From: Cycas panzhihuaensis
Lineage: Eukaryota; Cycadophyta
Direction of reading: 5' to 3'
Length of the DNA: 64,000 nt
Assembly (NCBI GenBank): GCA_023213395.1
Contig: CM041465.1
Location: 127,541,741-127,605,740, forward strand
The position numbers were made by a program, and so were the translations under genes. Below the pieces are notes generated by a model that did not search any database, was not told where the DNA came from, and saw only the letters and a program-made list of their open reading frames with translations. Shown in pieces: positions 54,985 through 64,000 of the stretch. Positions within the stretch are counted from its first letter, which is position 1. The number at the start of each line of letters is the position of its first letter.

Positions 54985-56985
54985 GCTTCCTTCATATTCC
55001 CACTTGCACTTAAAATGTAGCCATCACTTTTTTCTCCTCTACAATCCATGTGGTGAAGGAGATTGTGAAAGTGAATTTAGAAATATTTTCAAGTTATTAT
55101 GATAGCATATTTTGTATTGTTTGCTTTTCCTTTCTCTTTTGCAGGTTTGGAAGCATAATACAAGGAGTTGTAAGGCCCAAGGATTCCAATCCTTTGCTGG
55201 CCATTCATGCTATCTCATTCTTCTTTTCTTTTCCCTTTTGTCCATTTAACAAGAAATGTCAAAATTTTTCCAACATTTAGAAGAATGATTGTAAGGGAGT
55301 TTTACCCATTTTTTAAAGAATTTTGAGCCATTAAAATATCTATCATTGTATGCTCTCACCTTGCCCATATTGGGATCCCGGTGATCAAAAATGATGGAAA
55401 TTTCATATGGTATCATGTGTTAATGAGATATTAACAAGTGAAATTTCTGTAAATACAATTTGATTACTAAACTTCACAGTGCAAAATCTTCTCTGAGATC
55501 CAATTGAAGTGATTCCAACTGTCAAAGATGGGGCTCTGAGTCTACTTTCCAGTGCAAAAATTGACACCTAATTTGGATGTTGCATGAGGAAGTTATTGCT
55601 GTTTTAGTGAACAACAGTTATTTTTAGTAAGAATTCTGGAAAAATATAATTTCCTAACTTTGTGGGGCTGTCAAAAACTTTCCAGAACTCATTTGGACCT
55701 GATTCCACTTCCTAAAGATGAAGCTCTGAGTCTAGTTTGTAGCACAAAAATTGGTACTCCATTTCGACATCGTGGGAGAAAGTTATTGCAGATTTAGTGA
55801 AGAGTACTTTTTTTGTATTAACAAAAAAAAAAAAAAAAAAGTGAAGAAAATTTCTTTCTTTTTATAAGGCTTAAAAGCCCATTGTAAAAGTGAGAAAAAA
55901 AACACTAGATCAGAGCAATATCCGATGTCCTCACTCACTTATTAGCATTGCATTTCAGCACTCTAAAATCACTCAAAGCAAGCACACAAAGACACTTCAA
56001 GCAAGCACTCCAAAAGCACTCCAAGCAAGCATTATTTTCGCTAAATACGTTTGATGCAATTCGATAATCTTTTCACTCTTCCTAAAAGGAACGCATCACG
56101 TACACTATTTTCTGCCATCTTGTACCTGTTCACACACTCGCCAAGGTTGAGATACCTTGGTTGGCGTAATCTTAGTGCCATAAAGGAGGTGTGGGTTTCA
56201 AGTTAGGACTGGACTAAACCGGAATATTGGTGAGGTTTGGTTAGCCATATCATCATGCCTCAATCAGGGATCATCCTGATAACCAACTAGGAAAACTGAA
56301 ACTTTAATACAAGATTAAAATATACCCAATCTAATATCCGTCATAGCCATGGGTATGCACATACCACTCTTTAGAGGAGGTATATAGCTGCTCATTGGTG
56401 AACTGGGTGAGGATTGGGAGTACCTGGGCTCCGTTGTGACTTGGATTTCATCACCAAGAACGATTGCGGGTATCGCGGGTGAAGGCCAAATTAATTCTAC
56501 TAGAAGCCTAGGCATCCCTTCAACAACCTCAACTACACGTTGGACACAAGTTAGAGGTTATTGGGTTGATTACGCATCCTACATTTGAGTTTCAAGTTGT
56601 GTAAACCCAATGATGTCAACTTCTACATTGGCCTACAATCTTGTATATTGATCACTTACTCATTTGTAAAAAGTGATCCATAGTGTAATCACAATCATAG
56701 TACTTCTCATATTCCTGTTACATCAGGTTAATATTTTCCACAAATGTTAATGGCCAATTTTTATCATATTGCTTCTCATATTCCTCCTGCATCATGTTAA
56801 TATTTGTCACAAGTGTTGGTGAGTTTTCTCTAAGTTACTCCCTTCATCTTTGAGCAACCATTCTCACTTCTTCTTCCTTCTTCTACACTACTTCATTACA
56901 TTTCCCATTTATAAATAGTGATCGGTCATTTATTGCCATCACTTTTATAGTCCCTTGTTCATTTCTTCCCTTCTAAAAAGACACA
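54985..56985 (+). other. CopF leader with internal repeats
   Basis: About 2 kb without coding homology. It contains two related about 115-bp blocks (55505-55620 and 55688-55805, sharing GATTCCA, AAGATG, GCTCTGAGTCTA and AAGTTATTGC), an A18 run at about 55826, and a further direct repeat (56699-56750 and 56764-56815, sharing CTTCTCATATTCCT and GTTAATATTT). Short frames at 55050-55280 and 56315-56515 are not recognisable. Confidence 0.7.
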
Positions 56986-57960
56986 ATGTCTTCAGCTCAA
57001 GCAAAATGTGAGTGCATTCTAAAAGGAAAGAAAATTGGGACATGTGGTTCACTGGTGTTAGAAATGCTGCAAAGTATGAAGGTCTATGGAGAGATCACTT
57101 ACAACCTATACCACATTGCATTTACAACTACGAGCTGCTTGATGAGGAGGTGCTCCAAGCTCCCACTAAAGTCGTAGCTAACCAAGAATGGGAACTTGAT
57201 GATGATAAAATCCGTGCGGGGATCGCTTGTCACCGATTATTCCTGCATAATCTCATTGATGAAGCCGTACATGATACATCATGGAAAGTTCTTGAAGTTC
57301 TTAAGAAGAACTTTGACACTAAATCGAGACTTAGAATTTGTTCACTTAGTCTTTGAAGATGAACAAATTGAAAATGCGAAAAGGACATGCAAGTGAGACA
57401 ATCAATCTCCTTCGTCAATCAAGTAAGCCATTGATAAAGATTTTAAAACTCAATGCATTACATGGGCTTTCTTGATTCAGTCATGTCTCCTTATCCCATA
57501 TTATAAAATCTATTAGGGAGTCTTCAATCCAATGGAACTTTGAAGACCCTAAACTTTGAGGATCTTGCCGATAAGTTCATTGAATTTGATAAGACCTTTG
57601 ATACCAACTTTGCCACTACATCAGATCCAATTGATACTGCTTTTGAAGTGGAAGAAGATCTTTGTTACACCAAAATCAAGGTCAATACTCTCGTAGAGGT
57701 GGTAATTCCGTGGAAGAGGAAGAGGCGGACAACAAGGACAACGTCCTCTTAGTCAATAGGCTCCTCAATTCCAACAAAAAGCGGTCTCAAGGCCAAGGCC
57801 AAAATAATCAACTTTGGACCTAGATCCAGTAATTAGAGACAATCCAGCCAACCCAATACTTGGACTGGAAATCAAACAATCGTGTGCCAAAGGTGTAATA
57901 GAAGAGGACATTATGCCAAAAATTGCAAAACTGCCACCAACAAACTACCAAGTTATCAAC
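56986..57960 (+). pseudogene. CopF gag with intact zinc knuckle
   Basis: ATG at 56986 (MSSAQAKCECILKG). One frameshift near 57025-57035, then WDMWFTGVRNAAKYEGLWRD, ELDDDKIRAGIACHRLFLHN and ALKVLKKNFDT-like capsid text to about 57330. Further frame changes follow around 57350-57540. A perfect CCHC knuckle CQRCNRRGHYAKNC is encoded at 57885-57926, but in a different frame from its surroundings. Confidence 0.85.
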
Positions 57961-58149
57961 GGTAGCCATGGTGCACATAATGTTGATAATACTTCTTTTG
58001 AAGATGCTTTTGGTGGAACGCAATTTACTCATGCACACCTTCAAAGAATTAGGACCACTTCATCAAATGTTATTGATATATCCACTAAGTATATTAAGGC
58101 TCATTGTGGCTTTGCTTATTCACTTTTGCCTTCACCACTTGGAGTTGCA

Positions 58150-59600
58150 AATAGTGTTACCTCAAATACTTCATCGTGGATCATGGATACTGGAGCAACA
58201 CAACACATGACTTGTCATCGCGAGTTCTTTCAAGATTTTGACTCTGAAGTTCGTGGTGTTGTACACATGGCTGACAAATCATCTCGGCCGGTCGAAGGAC
58301 TTGAACTGTTGCACGAAACTCCTGTGCCTTCAGTTTTACACTTGTTGATGTTTTATATATTCACGCTCTGGCGTAATCGCTCTCCCTGTCCACCCTTGTC
58401 TCTCGTGGATTTGATCCGAGTGTAATCGCAAACAATCAAACTCTACGTGTCATTCACCCTCCTTCAAATCTTTGTGGTTATGACGAATTCTTGATGGTAA
58501 ACTTTTCGCCTAACTAGCTCACCATCCTCTGAAGCCCACTATGTTGATGATGAATTTGTTTTACCACAACCCGACTCCTCAAAAGTTGTCCCAAGCGACT
58601 CTATGGCATGCTCGTATGGGCCATATCAAAATTGATTGCTTAAGAGAACTACAAGACACTCTTCTGGTTTGCCTAAGTTCCCCTCTAAGCCCTTTAAATG
58701 TGAAGCAGGCATTATTGCTAAATCTCGAAGACAACCCTTTCCTCATAGTCAGTGGAAATCTAGCCAACCTTTGCGACTTGTACACTCGGATATATGCGGT
58801 CCTATGCCCATCCCTTCTATTAAATGTAGTGGTACTATATAACTTTCATTGATGATTTTACCAAGAAAGTATGGGTTGCTTTTCTTGCAAAGAAAGATGA
58901 AGCTTTTCTATGTTTCAAGCTTTCAAGGCCGTGGAAAATGAATGGATTCAAGATCAAAATACTCGGGATGACAATGGTGGCGAGTACACATCCAATGAGT
59001 TTGAATCGTACCTACGCCAACATGGAATCAAACATCGACCAGCATTGCGGTACACCCCAAAGAAATGGAGTTACCAAGCGCATGAACAGGACCATCATGA
59101 ATATGGCTCATGCTATCTTTGGTATATAAGAATGTCCCTATCTATCTTTGGCCGAGGCTATCCGGACTGTGTATTGCATCAACACTGTTAGTCCCTCCAA
59201 GCTCGGCCCCTCTCCACATGAAATGTGGTATGGACAAACCCCCTCTATCTCCCACTTCAGAACTTTTGGCTCTACTTGTTATGCTCATATTTTGCAGGAA
59301 CATAGAAATAAGCTCCAAGATAGAGCCATCAAAGGCATCTTTGCCGGATACCCTATGGACAAAAGGGATACAAGGTTTTTATACCTTGAGCGCAAAATCA
59401 TCATCACTAGAGATGTTTTCTTTGCAGGCGAAGATCAATTACTCGGACTTGACTCTAAGACGCCTTCATACCGATTTAATGATGTTATGAATTTGATGTC
59501 TAGATTCCAAAATTTAGGGGAGATCTTTGAGCAGTTGCTTAAAATCTTGGAATCGACAATAGAGCCTCGGAGGATACAAGTCGTGACTCCAATCTAATGT
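58150..59600 (+). pseudogene. CopF protease and integrase
   Basis: The protease site SSWIMDTGATQHMTCHREFF (58171-58230) is intact. GAG-pre-integrase LWHARMGHIKIDCLREL lies at about 58600-58650, and integrase LRLVHSDICGPMPIPSIK at about 58768-58822. A break near 58840 is followed by DDNGGEYTSNEFESYLRQHG, a frame shift, and GVTKRMNRTIMNMAHAIFG (about 59073-59129). The 149-codon frame 59148-59597 (PHEMWYGQTPSISHFRTFGS, AIKGIFAGYPMDKRDTRFLY) carries the C-terminal part. About four frameshifts. Confidence 0.88.
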
Positions 59601-59939
59601 GTACACATCCAAAGACCATCATTTGTGAATGACCAAGTTGACAAAGGCAAAGTCATAGCGAAGGATCATCTTCTCCAACATCCGTGGTGGCCCATCTTCT
59701 CCAAAGATCGCCAACTTCCTCCGTGCCAAATATTTCACATGATCCTTTTCGGGATCAAAGCGAAGATCAAGAGGTTGTGGAAATGAAAACCTCATTCCCA
59801 ACTCAGGTTTTCGTGAAGCCTACCAGCTACACAAGGACATGCGACTGGATGAGGTAGGCAGAACTGGCACTAGAAGTGCCCATAGAGCAAGGATGCATGA
59901 ATCACTTTCCGTTGAGCTTGAACCAACAGAATCGCATCT

Positions 59940-61482
59940 TGCTCTTAATGAAGAGCCCCTAACGTACCAAGAAGTCAGAAGCATGCAGCTTGGAGAAATT
60001 CCATGAACGAAGAGTATCAATCTCTTATTAAGAACGGTACATGGGAGCTTATTGATCTACCACTTGGAAGAAAGGTAGTTCAAAATAAATGGGTGTTCAA
60101 AAATAAGTATAGATCAGATGGCACCCTAGAAAAACACAAGGCGAGGTTGGTAGCAAAAGGATTCATGCAAAGGGAAGGTATTGACTACACTGAAATCTTT
60201 GCTCCTACAACCAAGTGGCCTACAATCGAACTCTTATAGCCTTGGTCGCTCAACAGTGTTGGAAAATCCACCAACTTGATGTTAAGACCGCATTTCTCAA
60301 TGGGGACCTTAAAGAAGAAATTTACATGGCTCAGCCAGAAGGATATGAGATTGACTCGGGAGCATAAAGTTTGTAGGCTCAAAAGTCCTTGTATGGCCTA
60401 AAGCAAGCCCCTCGTGCTTGGTTTACCCAGTTGTCTCGAAAGAATGAGGCAACTTGGATATGAGGTTGTGACTATCAAGATATTGATGCAACATTATTCA
60501 TCAAGTGCCAAAATGATAAAGTCACTTACCTCTTAATCTTTGTGGATGACATGCTCATAACGGGGAATAGTGAACAGGTAATCAGCCAGCTGAAGAAGGA
60601 CCTTGCTAAAACTTTTGAATTGTCTGACCTCGGGTTGATGAAATATTACTTGGGAATTGAAGTAACTCAAAGGATGGCAAAATCTTTCTCTCCCAAGAAA
60701 AATATATCAACGATCTTCTGACAAAGTTTTAGTTGGAAGGTGCTCGACTGGATACACCTATGGAGCCTAATATTAAGCTCTTAGTTGATGGTGACAATAG
60801 GGAGGCAGACGCAACACTCTACAGGCAACTTGTAGGTAGTCTCATCTATACTACCAACACAAGGCCAGATATTGGACACTCTGTCGGCATTCTTGCAAGA
60901 TTCATGACAAATCCTAAGCAGAATCATTGGCAAGCTGCAATACGAGTGTTGAGGTACCTAAAGACGACTAGCAAATATGGTCTATTGTATGAACCCAATG
61001 CAGAATTTAAACTTTATGCATACACAGACTCAGACTTTGCTGGAGATAAAGACACAGGAAGATCTACGTCTGGGTATATAACATTTCTTGGAGTAGCACC
61101 AATATCATGGAGATCCAGATGGCAGAAGATAGTTGCAGACTCAAGCTAGTCGAGTACATCACGCTACGAGACAAGCAAGGAGGTGATATGGCTTAGAAAA
61201 TTGTTGAATACATTAAATGCCACCCAAACAAGTTCTACTAGCTTACATGTAGATAATCAATCTACAATCCAGATGGCTAAAAATCCTGTATTTCATGATT
61301 GTACCAAACATATAAGTACAAAAGTCCACAGGATTAGAGAACTAGTTCATGATGGCACAATTCAATTGGAGTACTACCCCACAGCAGATCAAGTGGCTGA
61401 TATCTTCACCAAACCACTGAAGAGGGTGAAGTTTGAACAGTTTCGAAAGCAACTCGGCCTTAGGGCCTCCATCTCTGACTGA
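59940..61482 (+). pseudogene. CopF reverse transcriptase and RNase H
   Basis: Open pieces: 60003-60239 ([40 protein letters not shown]), then after a frame change LDVKTAFLNGDLKEEIYMAQ (about 60275-60335), LYGLKQAPRAWFTQL, and the intact catalytic FVDD at 60539-60550, followed by LGLMKYYLGIEVTQ. The frame 60733-61149 holds the RT C-terminus and RNase H start (AYTDSDFAGDKDTGRSTSGY). The frame 61183-61482 holds HVDNQSTIQMAKNPVFHDCT and QVADIFTKPLKRVKFEQFRK. Active-site motifs are conserved although the reading frame is not. Confidence 0.9.
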
Positions 61483-61890
61483 TTGAAGGAGATGACAATA
61501 GGACCATCATACTCTGTCTTCTTCATGAAAACCCCTTGTGGGTGCGGAAGGACAAGAGTAAGTCTCTGCTCTATCCCATTCGTGAAAACCCCATGTGGGC
61601 GCGAAAGGATAAGGGTTGTATCATTTTGGAAAATCAACTGTGAAAACCCGAAGGGCATGGGGATGACCAAATGGTATATGGAGACTCGATGAATTTTAGC
61701 TACAAAATTTATTGTCTTGATTGGCTATCGGCTACATTTAAAGAGTCTGAGCCAGTTAGTAGATTAGAAAATTTGTGGGTTTTCTTCCCCATGAGGGTTT
61801 CCACAAAAGTATCATACTAGTTTGCTTTGTAAGAGGCTCAAATGAAGACCTCATAGGATAGAATAAAATAGAATGAAATGACCTTCTACC
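61483..61890 (+). repeat. CopF 3' region with diverged GAAAACCC repeats
   Basis: Three direct repeats begin at about 61527, 61584 and 61640, each TGAAAACCC followed by G-rich sequence such as GTGGGTGCGGAAGGA or GTGGGCGCGAAAGGA. A reverse-type GGGTTTTCTTCCCC lies at 61777-61790. Lies between pol and PPT. Confidence 0.7.
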
Positions 61891-61904
61891 ATTAAGGGGG
61901 AGAT
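61891..61904 (+). promoter_or_regulatory. CopF polypurine tract
   Basis: ATTAAGGGGGAGAT directly before the 3' LTR. Confidence 0.9.
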
Positions 61905-62201
61905 TGAAAAGGGTTAATGACATAAGGTCATTACATTAGTTGATTATTTCGAAAAAGGGTCTTAAGTGAACTTTAAATTAGATCACTTAAGTGAAATGCA
62001 CTTTCATGTGCATTATGTGTAATTTCATTTCACCTAACTCAAATGCTCCCTCTCTCAATATAAAAGTAAAGCTCAATGGAGGAGATTCATTCTTACCTCC
62101 CCATTTTGTGAGAGCTACTTTCTTTCTCTCAAGTCTCTCTTGCTCCCATGTTTGCCTTTGTGTTTAGTGCATGGAGATGAAGGATAGGTCCACTCTTTTC
62201 A
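61905..62201 (+). repeat. CopF 3' LTR (297 bp)
   Basis: Identical to the 5' LTR apart from one A/G difference. Confidence 0.95.
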
Positions 62202-63347
62202 ACTACTTCATGAGAAAGGTAAGGGGCTAAGGAATACCTTGAATTGGTTTAATTATTAGCCATTTAAGAGTTGGCTTATGTGAGCCCTTTTAGCTTGGAA
62301 AAAGGTATTTCCAATCGAGTTCATCTAAAGATTATTGAGATAGGGTTGATTTGGGTCCCTTATACTCTAGATAGTGTTATTATGTAGAGCTTATTTGAGA
62401 TAGGGTTGAGTTGGGTCCCCTATGCTCAAATTATTCATGGACTCAATACTTGAAGGAGGACTTTAAGTGAGTCAATCCTCATTCCTATAAGGATTGAGTA
62501 AATCCCCTTTACATCATTCTTGGTGAATACTACTAAAAACTTGGTTAGTTAATGGGATATGCATGTAGGTATGGTCTATTATTTTTATCTCCTTGGACTA
62601 CTTTATGGGTGTTGAATTTATAATTTAAGATGGGGTTAAACTAAGTCCCTTGTATACTAATTATTATTATACATGGGGTTAAGTAGAGTCCTCTCTCATT
62701 TATGATAAGTGGCATGGTGTGAGACATAATGATTACATAGTGAGGTAATCCACTAAGATTTCTTCAATAGTGAGAAACATGTGGTGTGGCATTCTATGAT
62801 TTGGGTTTAAAAGGTGAAAAGAGTATGAAAATTATAAGAAATTATAAAAGGGATTGTAAAGTTTATAGTAGTAGATGATTTAAGAACTATAACCCAAGGA
62901 AGACTTCTTTAAAGGGTTAGTCAGGGTTTGAGTGAAGAGTGAGTTACTAGCACTCCAATGTTCATATCAAGTGCTCTAACTAGGGGGCAATTTCCCTCTT
63001 CAAGATTGTGATTAGTTGAGTAGTGAATCCCTTTGTAGTTGGTTCTTCTCCTTGATATATATCTTTTAAATTGTCCTATTTAAATAATGCAAACCTATGT
63101 TCTCTTATATTGTATTGGTTATATTATGGTAGACAAATAAAATATATTATAAATGCATAAGCACCCCTATTCAGTTGAGCTTATCACATCTACTAGGTGC
63201 ATATTTCTACTATAATTATAACATTTGACCTAAACTTTTTCAAATTTAAGCTTTTAGACAACTTGGTGCTTATCTTCTTGAGTAATTGAGTCAAGTTATT
63301 AATAAGACATTTGTCATGAGTATTTTGAGCTTAGAAGGGTTGTGACA

Positions 63348-64000
63348 TAGATCTAGTGTTAGTTTAAGGACCTGCTAATATGCTCATGCTTGTTTAAAGT
63401 TGTGACAATTTTGGGGCAATTTGCATTAAATTAATAGAGAGAACTTTATTTTTTTTATGGATCTTTATTATGCATGTGGCCCCTATTTTAAATATATCAA
63501 TGACTATGTTTATCCATATAAATTAATGAACAAAAGTTTATTACTTTGAGTCCTCAATGAAGGTATTATCACCATGCATTGGTGGATCAAGTAGCAATAG
63601 GCATGGATGGTTGTATCGTCATATTATACAAAGAATGAAGGTTTTTTTTGCTTATTATAAAGGTAGTTATGAGTGTCCTAGTGGGGATTTATTGTCATTG
63701 TGAGTAATATATATTTTTAATGAATTAGATAATATACTCACCATTAAATTTGAATGAAAATCTCTTATAAAGTAATTTGTTAAAAATACTATTTAAATAA
63801 ATGAAGAGATATCATGATATTATAATCTAGTATATATGAAGAGGGTGGTAATTAATTGAATGGTAACTTTGTTAATCATTTTATGGCAACAATTGAGGCT
63901 TAAAATCATTATAGTAGATTAATATAAAAATTAGGTTATTTTTACATGCTTTGATCTTATTTTCTACCATTTTTTATTTTATATAAGGGTATAATATTAA
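63348..64000. other. Flank of Gy2, nothing recognised
   Basis: Begins with the TAGAT duplication. AT-rich, with no open frame or repeat match to the rest of the window seen. Confidence 0.5.

Larger units (their letters stand above)
54673..62201 (+). mobile_element. CopF: recent Ty1/copia insertion in the Gy2 3' LTR
   Basis: Flanked by ACTAC (54668-54672 and 62202-62206). Both LTRs are 297 bp and differ at a single site (A at about 54955, G at the matching base near 62188). PBS, long leader, gag, protease, integrase, RT, RNase H, a repeat-bearing 3' untranslated part and PPT are all present in order. Despite the young LTRs the coding region has several frameshifts and stops. Confidence 0.95.
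30434..63347 (+). mobile_element. Gy2: Tekay/Del-like Ty3/gypsy chromovirus, host of a 33-kb nest
   Basis: Outer borders are given by the perfect duplication TAGAT (30429-30433 and 63348-63352). The 5' LTR starts TATAAGGACCC, the 3' LTR TGTAAGGGCCC. After removing insertions the LTRs are more than 2 kb long and alignable throughout. The internal region reads PBS (39281), gag (about 40340-40830), protease (about 43470-43760), RT (44200-44507 and 51342-52080), integrase (about 52200-52900) and a C-terminal chromodomain-like tail (53300-53570), in the gypsy order with integrase last. It hosts CopD, the CobW-bearing unit, Gy3 with its own passengers, and CopF. Confidence 0.9.
53595..63347 (+). 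repeat. Gy2 3' LTR, split by CopF
   Basis: TGTAAGGGCCC to TTGTGACA. The pieces 53595-54672 and 62207-63347 join to about 2.2 kb. Very long LTRs fit a Tekay/Del element. Confidence 0.88.

Noticed and set aside
61483-61692. 69-codon frame after CopF RNase H as an extra (env-like) gene
   Set aside because: It is made of the GAAAACCC repeat units, with no signal peptide or membrane segment.

Overview
This is a plant nuclear window, most likely from a large, repeat-rich genome; a gymnosperm is plausible but not proven. The evidence is almost wall-to-wall decayed LTR retrotransposons, AT-rich sequence, stop codons often explained by C-to-T or G-to-A change, and one host gene exon (membrane-anchored O-fucosyltransferase-like) followed by a long intron. 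Family calls come from translated motifs and from LTR, PBS, PPT and target-site-duplication (TSD) structure read by eye. No database search was run. Element names (Gy1, CopA and so on) are local labels.

Region 1 (1-12799) is a three-layer nest. A minus-strand Ty3/gypsy element (Gy1) was split by a plus-strand Ty1/copia-type element with no gag-pol (CopA, 362-10659, TSD GAGGT). The 3' LTR of CopA was in turn split by a related full-length but frame-broken copia (CopB, 3076-10197, TSD ACTTT). CopA and CopB LTRs carry a perfect 15-bp-arm hairpin whose arms differ between the two elements in a compensated way.

Region 2 (12800-19750) holds a minus-strand copia deletion derivative (about 14.6-15.6 kb), intron-like sequence, and exon 1 of the O-fucosyltransferase-like gene (18015-19288, minus) with a short promoter region.

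Region 3 (19750-30433) is AT-rich decayed DNA with copia gag and pol remnants, two LTRs each followed by a PBS, and repeated LTR-end/PBS units spaced about 30 nt.

Region 4 (30434-63347) is one Tekay/Del-like chromovirus (Gy2), delimited by TSD TAGAT and expanded to about 33 kb by later insertions. These are a minus-strand Tork-like copia (CopD) in its 5' LTR; a small LTR-flanked unit carrying an intronless CobW/COG0523-type GTPase pseudogene between its gag and protease; another chromovirus (Gy3) in its reverse transcriptase, itself carrying a solo LTR and followed by a 317-bp SMART-like mini-retrotransposon; and a very young copia (CopF, LTRs differing at 1 of 297 positions) in its 3' LTR. 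The last 650 bases are flanking AT-rich DNA.

Apart from the O-fucosyltransferase exon no intact protein-coding gene was recognised. The transposon genes are broken by stops and frameshifts and are given as pseudogenes. The most unusual items are the CobW-carrying unit, the covarying LTR hairpin, the repeated PBS units, and CopF, which has nearly identical LTRs but broken genes.
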